From NCBI GenBank assembly GCA_001595385.3, contig LVEI03000001.1, positions 744,001 to 808,000 on the forward strand: DNA of 64,000 bases, given 5' to 3'. Below the pieces are notes generated by a model. It was not told where the DNA came from. It made no database searches and saw only the letters and a list, made by a program, of their open reading frames with translations. This stretch comes from Deltaproteobacteria bacterium GWC2_55_46. Its GTDB lineage: Bacteria > Desulfobacterota > GWC2-55-46. A program made the translations under genes and the position numbers. Position 1 is the stretch's first letter. Every line of letters begins with the position of its first letter. Shown here piece after piece: positions 16,621 through 25,424 of this stretch.

Positions 16621-17259
16621 TCAAGCCTCCTCTGCCTGCCTCTTGGCCTTGTTCCTCTTAAGCCTGTAAACCTCCTCCCTCTCCCGCTCCTCAAGCACTC
16701 GCTCTATGTACTTTATCCTGCCTTTGATAGAGGGGAGTATCACCTCGGTGATGGCGTTGATCTTGCGCGAATCGGACCTTATGACCTCTCCTATCCGCGT
16801 AAGCCTTATCTCGCGTGAGGCTATCTTTATGATAAGCTCGCAGGCGCCCTCGAACTCCTTGGCCACCTCTATCACATCTGCCCTTTCGCCGATCGGGGAC
16901 AGGTCCCTGGCCTCAAGGGACCTCGTGAGCGCGGACTCTTCTATCTCCGGGACGAAGACCCCCCATATGCTCCGTGCCTTGATATCGAGGGGCACGCTCC
17001 TTTTGGCGGCATGCGCGAATGAGGCGACAGCCCCGGCGTCGATGGCCCTGGCGCGCTCAAGGTCCCTCTGTGCCTTTACAAGGAGCGAGTTCAGCTCATC
17101 GCGCATCCTTATCGACTCGTCGACGATGCCGAAGAACTCCTTCATGAGCGCCTCCCTCTTGCTCTTAAGGAGGTCGAGCCCTTTGCCTATGACGTCGTAC
17201 CTGCGCCGGAGGGCCAGGAACTGCTCCCTCGTAGGCGCGCTCTTCTCAAGCAGCGCCAT
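16621..17259 (-). CDS. atpD: V/A-type ATPase subunit D
   Basis: Central-rotor subunit D of the V/A-type ATPase, the coiled coil that turns inside the A3B3 ring. The 212 residues start with SAPTREQFLALRRRYDVIGKGLDLLKSKREAL and end with a long helix rich in Arg/Glu (RIKYIERVLEEREREEVYRLKRNKAKR), the two arms of the D coiled coil. Length matches the family (about 210-220). It is the last gene of the nine-gene operon and begins 4 bp after subunit B. The symbol here means the V-type D subunit, not the F-type beta gene. Confidence 0.93.
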   Translation of the reverse strand: MALLEKSAPTREQFLALRRRYDVIGKGLDLLKSKREALMKEFFGIVDESIRMRDELNSLLVKAQRDLERARAIDAGAVASFAHAAKRSVPLDIKARSIWGVFVPEIEESALTRSLEARDLSPIGERADVIEVAKEFEGACELIIKIASREIRLTRIGEVIRSDSRKINAITEVILPSIKGRIKYIERVLEEREREEVYRLKRNKAKRQAEEA

Positions 17260-17263
17260 CCCT

Positions 17264-18616
17264 TTATTTCCTCCTTGCCACAGCCTCTCTTTCGGGTACC
17301 GACTTCAATAGCTCAAGGCCCAGGTCGAGCGTTTCATCTATCGTCCGGTCGGCCTCGCCCTGGCCCACGAACCTCTTCTCGAACTCGTCGGCGAAGGCAA
17401 GGTATTTCCTGTCGAGGTCGGAGAGCCCTTCTTCCCCGACTATCGTGACAAGCCTCCTTACGTCGATGCCCTTGGCATAGGCTGAATAGAGCTGGTCGGC
17501 TATGTTTCTGTGCCCGTCCCTTGTCCTGCCCTTGCCTATCCCCAGGTTCATGAGCCTGGAGAGGCACGGCAGCACGTCAACGGGCGGGTATATCCCCTTC
17601 CTGTGAAGAGTTCGGCTCAAGACTATCTGCCCTTCGGTGATATAGCCTGTGAGGTCGGGTATCGGGTGGGTGATGTCGTCGTCCGGCATGGTGAGTATAG
17701 GCATCAATGTGACCGAGCCCTTCCTACCCTTGAGCCTCCCGGCCCTCTCGTAAAGGGTGGCGAGGTCGGTATACATGTAGCCCGGGTAGCTCCTCCTGCC
17801 AGGTATCTCCTCCCTGGCGCTGCCTATCTCGCGGAGCGATTCGCAGTAAGAAGTCATGTCGGTAAGCACCACCATCACGTGAAAGTCTCGCTCAAAGGCA
17901 AGGTACTCGGCAACTGTCAAGGCTATCCTCGGGGTGAAGAGCCTTTCGATCGTGGGGTCGTTCACCTGGTTTATGAAGGCTATAGTGCGCTCGAACGCCC
18001 CGGCCTCCTGCAAGGACCTTCTGAAGAAAAAGCTCTCCCTTGAGGTTATGCCCATGGCGCCGAGTATCACGGCGAAATCCGCCGCCTCCGATACCTTCGC
18101 CTGCCTCACTATCTGAAGCGCCAGCTCCTTGGCAGGGAGTCCCGCCCCTGAGAATATCGGCAGCTTCTGGCCCCTCACGAGGGTATTGAGCCCGTCTATG
18201 GCAGAGATGCCTGTCTGCACGAAGAAGTCCGGCTTCTCCCTTGAGGCCGGATTCATGGGAAGGCCGTTTATGTCCTTATACTCGTCAGGGACTATGGGGG
18301 GAAGGCCGTCTATGGGCTCGCCGAAGCCGTTAAGGACCCTGCCGAAAAGGTCCATCGATACGCCTATCTTCGCGGTCTCGCCTGTGGGGAGCACGCTTGA
18401 GGCGTCAGAGTCTATCCCGGAGGTCCCCTCCAGTACCTGGACTATGGCGCTCGTGCCCATAAGCTGAAGTATCTGCCCGGTGCGCCTGTCGCCTTCAGGC
18501 AGTTCGATAGAGCACATCTCTCCCAGGCTTCCGCCCCGCATCCTGTCCACGAATATGAGCGGGCCGGAGATGGACTTGAGCGTCTGGTAGCGCCTTGTAA
18601 TGAGGTCTATTGACAT
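17264..18616 (-). CDS. atpB: V/A-type ATPase subunit B (non-catalytic)
   Basis: Non-catalytic nucleotide-binding subunit alternating with A in the V1 head. The 450-residue protein has the expected fold: an N-terminal beta barrel ([26 protein letters not shown] region), a central domain with [20 protein letters not shown] in place of a functional Walker A, and the [19 protein letters not shown] and [32 protein letters not shown] segments. The absent P-loop is normal for B. Follows subunit A by 36 bp. Confidence 0.96.
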   Translation of the reverse strand: MSIDLITRRYQTLKSISGPLIFVDRMRGGSLGEMCSIELPEGDRRTGQILQLMGTSAIVQVLEGTSGIDSDASSVLPTGETAKIGVSMDLFGRVLNGFGEPIDGLPPIVPDEYKDINGLPMNPASREKPDFFVQTGISAIDGLNTLVRGQKLPIFSGAGLPAKELALQIVRQAKVSEAADFAVILGAMGITSRESFFFRRSLQEAGAFERTIAFINQVNDPTIERLFTPRIALTVAEYLAFERDFHVMVVLTDMTSYCESLREIGSAREEIPGRRSYPGYMYTDLATLYERAGRLKGRKGSVTLMPILTMPDDDITHPIPDLTGYITEGQIVLSRTLHRKGIYPPVDVLPCLSRLMNLGIGKGRTRDGHRNIADQLYSAYAKGIDVRRLVTIVGEEGLSDLDRKYLAFADEFEKRFVGQGEADRTIDETLDLGLELLKSVPEREAVARRK

Positions 18617-18652
18617 ACAGCCTCGCCTCTCCCATTTGGAAGATAAGCCTTA

Positions 18653-20407
18653 TTACTTCTCTTCCAGCATGCTGAACTCGTTTTCTATCTCACCTATGAT
18701 GGCGAGCGCCTTTTTCGAGAATCCCTCGTTCGGCTCGTCCTTCATCCGGGCTATCCTTCCCTTTACCGGGTTCTCGAGTATGGTCTCGATGTAGACCCCG
18801 CGTTTGAGAGCGGCTTCCGCGCTCTCGAAGTATGTGAATATGGCCTTCAGCATCCAGTACTGCTTCTCATACGTGTTGAAGGCGTCTATGTCGCTAAAGG
18901 CGCTCTGCTTGAGAAATGACTCGGTAGCTATGTTTGCCGCTTCAAGGGTAAGCCTGTCGGACTCCTGCAGCGCCTCGACCCCGATTATCTGTATTATGTC
19001 CTTTAGCTCGGTCTGCCTCTGCAGGAGCATATAGAGCCTGCCCCTCAGCCTTACCATGTCATCCGCCACCTCCCTTGCGAACCAGTCATTGAGCTCGGCC
19101 TGATAGAGGCTGAAGCTTGCCAGCCAATTGACCGCCGGGAAGTGCCTCCTGTAGGCGAGGTCCGGGTCGAGCGCCCATAGCGCGCCGGCGAACCTTAGCG
19201 ACGCCTGGGTCACAGGCTCGGAGAAATCCCCGCCAGGCGGCGAAACGGCGCTTATGACGGTCACGGAGCCGGTCCTCTCATCAGAGCCCAGGCACCTGAC
19301 CTTCCCGGAACGCTCGTAGAACATGCCGAGCTGGGTGGCGAGATAGGGCGGAAAGCCTTCCTCTCCAGGCATCTCTTCCAGACGCGACGATATCTCCCTT
19401 AGAGCCTCGGCCCACCTTGAGATGGAGTCAGCGAGCATCGCAACGCTGTAGCCCATGTCCCTGAAGTACTCGGCTATGGTTATGCCGGTAAATATCGAGG
19501 CCTCCCTCGCCGCAACCGGCATATTGGATGTGTTGACGACTATCACCGTGCGAAGGCTTAGCGACAGGCCTGACGTCGGGTCCTTGAGCTTCGGAAAATC
19601 CGTCAGTATCTCGGACATCTCATTTCCGCGCTCCCCGCAGCCCACGTAGATGACGATATCCGTCCGCGAGAACTTGGCTATCGTCTGCTCAACAACTGTC
19701 TTTCCGGTGCCGAAGCCTCCGGGGACGATAGCCGTGCCGCCGTCCGCCACCGGCAAGAGGGTGTCGAAGACCCGCTGCCCGGTGATGAAAGGCTCGCGTG
19801 GAGGGAGCTTGGCCTTGAAGGGCCTCGGTCTCCTCACAGGCCATTCCTGGAAAAGCTCTATGAACTTCCCGTTCTCAAGGAGGCATATATATTCCGCCCC
19901 CGATACCTTATCCTTTTTTATCTCCTTTATTACACCGCTCACACCGGGCGGGACCATTATGCTGTGCGTTATGCGCTCCGTCTCCTGCACGGTGCCGAGG
20001 ACGTCGCCTTCAGCCACATGGTCGCCTTCTTTCTTTAAAGGCGTGAAATCCCACTTTCTGTCAATATCGAGCGCCTCGACCTTTACGCCTCTCGTGATGA
20101 AGCCACCGGCAGCCTCCATTATCTTGTCAAGCGGCCTCTGTATGCCGTCGAATATGCCGGTAAGCAGCCCCGGCCCAAGTGTTACGCTCAAGGGTATCCC
20201 GTAGCTTATGACCTCCTCGCCGACAGAGATGCCACTGGTGTCCTCATAGACCTGCAGCGTGACAAGCTCTTCCTTTATGCGGATTATCTCGCCCAGGAGG
20301 CCGAGCCTGCCCACAAGGCAGACCGTGTTCATGACCGCGCCTGTCATGCCCTTTACGACGACCGTAGGGCCTGCCACCCCGTGTATCGTTCCCCTTGTCT
20401 CTTTCAT
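18653..20407 (-). CDS. atpA: V/A-type ATPase subunit A (catalytic)
   Basis: Catalytic subunit of the V1 head. The 584-residue chain begins GTIHGVAGPTVVVKGM, has the bulge domain of about 90 residues typical of A subunits (residues 110-200), Walker A GGFGTGKTVVEQ (near 230), catalytic Glu in GCGERGNEM (near 257) and the DSISRWAEALREISSRLEEMPGEEGFPPYL segment. Length fits the family (575-600). It begins 6 bp past the subunit F stop. It either makes ATP from, or pumps ions with, the ion gradient; direction cannot be judged from sequence. Confidence 0.97.
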   Translation of the reverse strand: MKETRGTIHGVAGPTVVVKGMTGAVMNTVCLVGRLGLLGEIIRIKEELVTLQVYEDTSGISVGEEVISYGIPLSVTLGPGLLTGIFDGIQRPLDKIMEAAGGFITRGVKVEALDIDRKWDFTPLKKEGDHVAEGDVLGTVQETERITHSIMVPPGVSGVIKEIKKDKVSGAEYICLLENGKFIELFQEWPVRRPRPFKAKLPPREPFITGQRVFDTLLPVADGGTAIVPGGFGTGKTVVEQTIAKFSRTDIVIYVGCGERGNEMSEILTDFPKLKDPTSGLSLSLRTVIVVNTSNMPVAAREASIFTGITIAEYFRDMGYSVAMLADSISRWAEALREISSRLEEMPGEEGFPPYLATQLGMFYERSGKVRCLGSDERTGSVTVISAVSPPGGDFSEPVTQASLRFAGALWALDPDLAYRRHFPAVNWLASFSLYQAELNDWFAREVADDMVRLRGRLYMLLQRQTELKDIIQIIGVEALQESDRLTLEAANIATESFLKQSAFSDIDAFNTYEKQYWMLKAIFTYFESAEAALKRGVYIETILENPVKGRIARMKDEPNEGFSKKALAIIGEIENEFSMLEEK

Positions 20408-20413
20408 GCCCCT

Positions 20414-20743
20414 CTATCTCTTGAGCTTGATCTGGTAGCCGATAGCCCTCCTTATGAGCCTCACCACAGGAGATTCCGCCGCTTCCATCTCGCCCCACTT
20501 CCTCGGAAGGTTAATAGGTATTATTATGGGAAGCCCCTTTTTCCGGAGGCGCTTCATGACAAGCTCCGGGACCTTCTCCATGAGCGTTTCCTCCATGGCA
20601 ACAAGGCCGTACCTGCCCCCCGACTGTATGCCAAGGAGCAGACCTGAGATATCTGAGGTCTCATCTACCTCAAGGGTATCGACCCCGGCGCATTTGAAAC
20701 CGGCTGAAGCCCCAGGGGCGGTTATCACGAGAAAATCGGCCAT
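20414..20743 (-). CDS. atpF: V/A-type ATPase subunit F
   Basis: Small rotor-associated subunit F. The 109 residues show the Rossmann-like start ADFLVITAPGASAGFKCAGVDTLEVDE, a YGLVAMEETLMEKVPELVMKRLRKKGLPIIIPI centre and a C-terminal helix VRLIRRAIGYQIKLK. These match archaeal and Thermus F subunits in length and order. It lies one base after subunit C and 6 bp before A. The symbol denotes the V-type subunit. Confidence 0.88.
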   Translation of the reverse strand: MADFLVITAPGASAGFKCAGVDTLEVDETSDISGLLLGIQSGGRYGLVAMEETLMEKVPELVMKRLRKKGLPIIIPINLPRKWGEMEAAESPVVRLIRRAIGYQIKLKR

Positions 20744-20744
20744 G

Positions 20745-21836
20745 CTACACCGGATATATGAGGAGCCTTCTTACTTCGTCATCGGGCATTCGGAAAGACT
20801 TCGCCAGTCCTATGAGCCTCAGGTTCTTCGCCTCCCTCGCCAACTTGTAGATGAAAGAGGCCGCCAGCGCGATAGAGAGCGGGTCTACGTTCGCCAGCTT
20901 CGAAAGCCTCTTTTGAAGAGCGTCATCGAAGGCCTCTTCGGTCAGGCCAAGGTCCCCGGGGTCGGCGTTGTCGAGCGCCCCCCTCATCCATACATCGGTC
21001 ACCCTCTTCCTCAAGGCCTCTAAAAGCCCTGCCCTGTCATTCAGCCCGGCCATACTGATGAAATCGCCTTTCCTTAACGCTATCCCGCCCTCGACGAAAA
21101 AATCCCCGGCCCCCTCTGCCGTATATCCCTCGTCAACGGCCTTGAACAGGGTAAGGATGTTCATCAGGTCTATCCTCATGGACATCCATCGCCTCATTAT
21201 CCCGGCGTCGGCCCCCTTTCCTTCTCCAAGGGTCGACATGATCGACTCGTTCGCCTGCCTGTCGAGCGCTATCTCCATCTCTGTTATCCTGCCGTCCCTC
21301 TGAAAGGCCGGAATGCCTTTCTTCAAAGGCCTGGAATAAGGGCTCCCCCATGTATCGAGGAAGCGTATGAGGTCAGGCACGTCCCGCGAGGTAAGGAGCA
21401 TCTTCAGGGCGGCTGTGTCGAGCTCGCCAGCCGGGATGAGCACATCCCCGACATCATCCCTTTTAACCCCTCTCGCTATCCCCCTGATAATGGTCTTGAG
21501 GTCAAAGACCTCCAATACCGAGAATACCGCCTTAAGGAGCGGCCTCGCGCCTTCCGGGGCTATCTTCCACAGAAGCTCGAAGGTCTTCGAAAGCCTTGAC
21601 CGCAGCGCGTTTGAGAGCACCTCTTCCTTATTTTCGGATTTAGCCGAGGCAAGCTCTACATCAGGGCCGTATCCCGTTGAACGGAGCCTGTCCACGACAG
21701 AGTCCAGCCCCTCGGCATGCAGGAGCGCCTCATAATCGGGACCCCTGAGAAGCGCGCCCCTTAAACCCCGCACCCTCGCGTTAAAATAGCTTAAGTCCGC
21801 CGGGGCCGGGTATTTCAATATCTTTCTCATGCTCAC
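20745..21836 (-). CDS. atpC: V/A-type ATPase subunit C
   Basis: Funnel-shaped socket subunit linking the central shaft to the membrane c-ring. The 363 residues are nearly all helical, beginning DLSYFNARVRGLRGALL and carrying internal repeats such as FFVEGGIALRKGDFISMAG near 230, as in the three-fold repeated C subunits (V-type d). Length is a little above the Thermus form (323). The frame starts at GTG 21836, with an ATG two codons later (21830); neither has a strong ribosome site. Position between E and F fits the Thermus order. Confidence 0.88.
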   Translation of the reverse strand: MSMRKILKYPAPADLSYFNARVRGLRGALLRGPDYEALLHAEGLDSVVDRLRSTGYGPDVELASAKSENKEEVLSNALRSRLSKTFELLWKIAPEGARPLLKAVFSVLEVFDLKTIIRGIARGVKRDDVGDVLIPAGELDTAALKMLLTSRDVPDLIRFLDTWGSPYSRPLKKGIPAFQRDGRITEMEIALDRQANESIMSTLGEGKGADAGIMRRWMSMRIDLMNILTLFKAVDEGYTAEGAGDFFVEGGIALRKGDFISMAGLNDRAGLLEALRKRVTDVWMRGALDNADPGDLGLTEEAFDDALQKRLSKLANVDPLSIALAASFIYKLAREAKNLRLIGLAKSFRMPDDEVRRLLIYPV

Positions 21837-21866
21837 TGGCCGCTTAGCCTTTTTCCCATTTAATCC

Positions 21867-22445
21867 CTACATCACCTCGTTAAAAAGCATCTCGTTCAAG
21901 GCAGGAACCATCTTCTTTCTGCCCCTTTCAAGCCTTGCCTCAACCGTGTTCTCAAACCTGACCCTCCCGTCCCCCGACGTGAAGACCACCCCTGCTTTCA
22001 CCTTCTCGTCAGGCAATACGTTACCTTCCGCGCTTAAGCGGCCGATATCCGCCGGGTTCACGTAGACTACAGGCGCCTCGCCATGAAGACCCTTCTCCCA
22101 AGCGCTTAAAAGCTCGTCATAGAAGCCGTTCAAGAGCCTTGAATACTCCTGTTCCGGCAGACTCGTGAGCCTTTTTACGGCCTCGTCAAGGGCCCGCCCG
22201 ACAAGCTCCAGCCTGACGCCGAGCTTCAGCCCTGAGGCCTTTGTCCTCGCGGCGTTAAGCCTGGCGGCCCGTTCCTGTTTGAGCCTGCCTGTTAGCTCAA
22301 AGAGGCGTTCTTCCCTCTCGCGCTCCGCCTCTTCCCTTGCCTTCTGCAAAGAGGCTGCAGCTGCCTCCCGGGCCTCTTCGAGTATCCTTCCTGCCTGGGC
22401 CCGGGCGTCTTCCTCAAGGGCCTCCATCAACTGGTCATCAGGCAT
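21867..22445 (-). CDS. atpE: V/A-type ATPase subunit E (peripheral stalk)
   Basis: Peripheral-stalk subunit E. The 192-residue protein has a long N-terminal charged coiled coil (1-85, rich in Glu, Ala, Arg) and a C-terminal globular part with VYVNPADIGRLSAEG and GVVFTSGDGRVRFENTVEARLERGRKKMVPALNEMLF, typical of the E head-binding domain. It pairs with the G/H subunit encoded first in the operon. It begins 4 bp after the K subunit stop. Confidence 0.9.
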   Translation of the reverse strand: MPDDQLMEALEEDARAQAGRILEEAREAAAASLQKAREEAEREREERLFELTGRLKQERAARLNAARTKASGLKLGVRLELVGRALDEAVKRLTSLPEQEYSRLLNGFYDELLSAWEKGLHGEAPVVYVNPADIGRLSAEGNVLPDEKVKAGVVFTSGDGRVRFENTVEARLERGRKKMVPALNEMLFNEVM

Positions 22446-22449
22446 AACG

Positions 22450-22662
22450 CTACCCGCTTATGATGAGGTAGGCCATGACGAAACCAAGCAGCACCATGGT
22501 CTCCGGTATGGCGATGAGGATTATGACGATGCCGGCAAGCTCCGGCTTTTCCGCCACTGTGCCTGCCCCGGCCGCCCCGATCCTGCTCTGCGCCAATCCG
22601 GTAGCCAGGGCAGGCAAGCCGATGGCTATCGCCGCCGCGATAGCGATGAGTCCATTTTCCAT
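22450..22662 (-). CDS. atpK: V/A-type ATPase membrane rotor subunit K (c-subunit)
   Basis: A 70-residue proteolipid with two transmembrane helices joined by a polar loop (RIGAAGAGTVAEKPE). The ion-binding Glu lies in helix 2 (IPETMVLLG), with a Gln in helix 1 (GLAQSRIG). This two-helix size is like Thermus rather than the four-helix Enterococcus NtpK. The Gln plus Glu-Thr set resembles sodium-binding rings, but the proton-using Thermus enzyme has it too, so the coupling ion is undecided. The preferred start is ATG 22662, behind AAAAGGGGGTG; an upstream ATG at 22692 would add ten residues. Confidence 0.9.
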   Translation of the reverse strand: MENGLIAIAAAIAIGLPALATGLAQSRIGAAGAGTVAEKPELAGIVIILIAIPETMVLLGFVMAYLIISG

Positions 22663-22698
22663 AAGCACCCCCTTTTCCTTTATTCCAGACATTCTTAC

Positions 22699-24585
22699 CT
22701 ATCGCTTCCTGAAAGGCCTGTACCTCCTCCCCCCACCCTCGTAGAACTTGCTGAAGAACTCGACGTACTGAAGCCTCATCGACTGTATCGAGGGGCTTAA
22801 TATGCTCAAGAGCAGGTTTAAGGAGTGTATGAGCCCCGCCACTATAACGCCCAGGACCAGGCTCTCCGCCATGGAGCCCATCCTGTTCGCTACGAGCGCC
22901 ATCACGACAGAGGCCGTGCCTACAGCCATGATACGGACGTATGAGACGATATGCCCGAGCGACTCGATAAACTCTATCGGAGCGAGCAAGCCTTCGAGCA
23001 CGACGAATATGATGAATGACAGGACCATCATAGTACCGCCGTAATAAAGAAACTCCCTGGGCACATAGCCGAAGATGGCGCCCAGAAGGACAAGAGACGA
23101 GGTAACGAGCACGAAATAAGAAAGCCTTGCGCCAGCCGAGCTGAATTCCCGCCTCAATAACCTGCTTATGAAGCTCAGGATGATGCCAAGCAGCACCTGC
23201 CCGACCCCTATTCCAAGAGTTATGTAGATCATTGTCTTCAATGCCTCTATCCTGTTGAACAGTACAGGGTGCAACAGGCCGAGCCTTTCCCCAAGGTCGC
23301 CGAAGAACTCGCCGAAGAGAAAGCCGAAGAGAATGGCCGAGATGCTGCTTATGGCTATGACATAGGCCATGTCAGCCAATATCCGGCGCCCCGGCTTACT
23401 CGTGAGCCTCCGTAAATAGAGCGCGAGGGCGAGTATCAGTAGGCCGTAGCCCATATCTGCCACTATAAGGCCGAAGAAAAGCGGGAAGAAGAACGCGACA
23501 TACGGGGTGGGATCGACTGAGCCGTACCTGGGCGGAGACAGAGCTGCGAGAAATACCTCAAAAGGGCGTATGATCGAGGGGTTCTTTATGTATACCGGAA
23601 CCGATCCCAGATCTTTCCTGCCTACCTCGAGGCGCCTTATCCTTACCCTTCCGCCAAACAGACCACTGAACCTTATTTTGAGCCCGGCATAATTTTCCGC
23701 TGGCACCCAGCCCTCTATTATGTAGGCGAACCTGGTGGCGGCCGCATAGGAGAGAGCCCCGAACTCGTCAAGGGCATCCTCGACGGCCATCAAGGCCCCC
23801 GCTATGATGCCATACCACTGGGATGAGAGGGCCGAAAGCTCCCTGTCGATATCACGTATGCGCCCGGGTATCTCGGCCTTGCGCTTTCCCATGAGCTTCA
23901 AGGCCTCTATAAGGGGCATCTCCTCATACTCGTCCGGCAGACGGACCTCGGTTATGGCCTTGCCCGTAAGGAGCGATTTTACCTCAGGGGCGAAGTGCTT
24001 CTGGTAGGCGAGTACCACCCCGATGGTCTCGGCCTCTATCTCGCGGGCGTGTATCTGGTAGGCGCCACCGGTAATCCTCGATACCTCCGCCCCGAGTAGC
24101 CCCGCGATGTCCTCCCTCGTCTTCTGCAAGGTAAGGCCGACTATCTCGAAGTTCTTTAACCCTCCAAGCCTTGTAACGACAGGGGCGAAGCCGCGGAGCA
24201 GCCTTGCATACCTGGTCACGACCGAAAACTCCTCGGTGAGGGCGTCCTTGCCTGCCCTCAAATACCTTGCCATCTCCTCGATGGGCTCGAGATCGCCCAT
24301 GTGCCTCGGTATCTCTTCAGCCGCCACAGCCACCGGCTTAAAGGATGGCGGAGGAGCGAGAAGGCCGCTCAAGCCCTTGAGCCTGTCGGCGGCCCTCTCA
24401 AGCTCCTCTTTCTCCTTGAGCTTTTCAGCCTCTATGGGCAATTTCATCAAAAAATCGCTTTTACGCAGCTCGTCCTCCGGTAATGTCTCTATATGGACCA
24501 CCGCGGCCTCGTGGAGCGCCTTTATAGAGGCGTCAAGGAGCGTCTTTGGACCTATTATCTGCACCTTGAGCATCTTCTTTATCAC
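22699..24585 (-). CDS. atpI: V/A-type ATPase subunit I (membrane stator)
   Basis: Large stator subunit (V-type a): anchors the peripheral stalks and forms the ion half-channels. The 628-residue protein has a soluble N-terminal half (1-340) with coiled coils and a membrane half of seven or eight helices. The latter includes VDPTPYVAFFFPLFFGLIVADMGYGLL and the half-channel helix FIESLGHIVSYVRIMAVGTASV (about 545-570) with the essential Arg. It starts with GTG overlapping the preceding stop (GTGA); ATG 24573 with AGGTGA upstream is an alternative. Confidence 0.93.
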   Translation of the reverse strand: MIKKMLKVQIIGPKTLLDASIKALHEAAVVHIETLPEDELRKSDFLMKLPIEAEKLKEKEELERAADRLKGLSGLLAPPPSFKPVAVAAEEIPRHMGDLEPIEEMARYLRAGKDALTEEFSVVTRYARLLRGFAPVVTRLGGLKNFEIVGLTLQKTREDIAGLLGAEVSRITGGAYQIHAREIEAETIGVVLAYQKHFAPEVKSLLTGKAITEVRLPDEYEEMPLIEALKLMGKRKAEIPGRIRDIDRELSALSSQWYGIIAGALMAVEDALDEFGALSYAAATRFAYIIEGWVPAENYAGLKIRFSGLFGGRVRIRRLEVGRKDLGSVPVYIKNPSIIRPFEVFLAALSPPRYGSVDPTPYVAFFFPLFFGLIVADMGYGLLILALALYLRRLTSKPGRRILADMAYVIAISSISAILFGFLFGEFFGDLGERLGLLHPVLFNRIEALKTMIYITLGIGVGQVLLGIILSFISRLLRREFSSAGARLSYFVLVTSSLVLLGAIFGYVPREFLYYGGTMMVLSFIIFVVLEGLLAPIEFIESLGHIVSYVRIMAVGTASVVMALVANRMGSMAESLVLGVIVAGLIHSLNLLLSILSPSIQSMRLQYVEFFSKFYEGGGRRYRPFRKR

Positions 24586-24911
24586 CTGAGCACCCCTTTG
24601 GGAGATTTGAGAAAACGCACGACCTCGGAGACCGCTTTCTCAATGTTCCTATCTCCCTTCCCGCGAAGCTCCCCCGCCTCCTTCTCCCCCTCCTCCACGA
24701 TCATCATGGCCTCTTTCCCGGCTGCCTCACTACCGGCCGCTTCGAGGCTGCGGGCCTCCTCCTCGGTCTCCTTCCTCCTCGACTCCTTCAATTCGCGGGC
24801 AGACCTCAAGGCCTCCTCCCTTATCCTGGAAGCCTCTTTCCTGGCTTCGTTTATAAGGGCCTCCATCTCCTCTTCCCTGGCTCTAAGCTCTGCGAGGATA
24901 TCTTCTGGCAT
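24582..24911 (-). CDS. atpH: V/A-type ATPase peripheral stalk subunit G/H
   Basis: A 109-residue, almost entirely helical coiled-coil protein (MPEDILAELRAREEEMEALINEARKEA; alternating Glu, Ala, Arg) as expected of the V-type G/H subunit that twists around E in the peripheral stalk. It is the first gene of the operon, matching the Thermus order G-I-L-E-C-F-A-B-D. Start ATG 24911 lies behind AGGGTGA; the frame two codons upstream would use GTG. Assignment rests on position and coiled-coil nature because the family is poorly conserved. Confidence 0.8.
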   Translation of the reverse strand: MPEDILAELRAREEEMEALINEARKEASRIREEALRSARELKESRRKETEEEARSLEAAGSEAAGKEAMMIVEEGEKEAGELRGKGDRNIEKAVSEVVRFLKSPKGVLR

Positions 24912-24978
24912 AATCACCCTGATTCTTAAAAAGAAACCGTAACTGCTTGAAAATAAAAGAATATTCCTTAGGAGAGAC

Positions 24979-25407
24979 CTACCTGGAAGGCTGACCTGAC
25001 CCGTCTGCTGAAGGCCCCGCTACTACAAGGCCCCGAATCTTCTCCAATTTTACTTTACCAACCCACTTGACCTCTGTCAAATCGTCGACCCTTCTGAAGC
25101 CATTGAGTTCGGCCCTTTTTTCGACTATCCTCCGGGCTGTCTTCTCGCCTATGCCTGGCAACAGCATAAGGTCTTCGACGGTGGCCCGGTTTATATCAAG
25201 AGGGAATACCGGGAGGATGTTTTTTGGCTGAGCCATAGCCTGCCCATCCGGAAGGGCGGAAGGAGATGGAGTTGTTGGCGATGGTTTTTCCTGATCTATC
25301 GACGGGTTATAGGCTTTTTTTGAGAAATGGCCTGAGTAGCTTATGAGAAAAGCGGAAAGGAGTACGGCTGAGACGAGGAGAAAGGCCGGGTAGCGCTTGT
25401 CTCTCAT
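24979..25407 (-). CDS. helix-hairpin-helix protein (ComEA-like)
   Basis: A 142-residue protein with one N-terminal membrane helix (about 7-25), a Pro/Ser/Thr-rich linker (35-65) and a tandem helix-hairpin-helix domain (about 68-130: DINRATVEDLMLLPGIGEKTARRIVEKRAELNGF, then VDDLTEVKWVGKVKLEKIRGL). This is the ComEA layout: a membrane-anchored periplasmic DNA-binding protein used in natural transformation. No other competence gene is near, so a general DNA-binding role is also possible. It lies 17 bp after cimA and 61 bp before the V-ATPase operon, all on the same strand. Confidence 0.82.
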   Translation of the reverse strand: MRDKRYPAFLLVSAVLLSAFLISYSGHFSKKAYNPSIDQEKPSPTTPSPSALPDGQAMAQPKNILPVFPLDINRATVEDLMLLPGIGEKTARRIVEKRAELNGFRRVDDLTEVKWVGKVKLEKIRGLVVAGPSADGSGQPSR

Positions 25408-25424
25408 GGATGCCCCTCCGGGCT

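Noticed and set aside
22450-22662. Claim that the V-type ring pumps sodium
   Set aside because: The Gln plus Glu-Thr residues are also in the proton-using Thermus ring, so they do not distinguish the ions.
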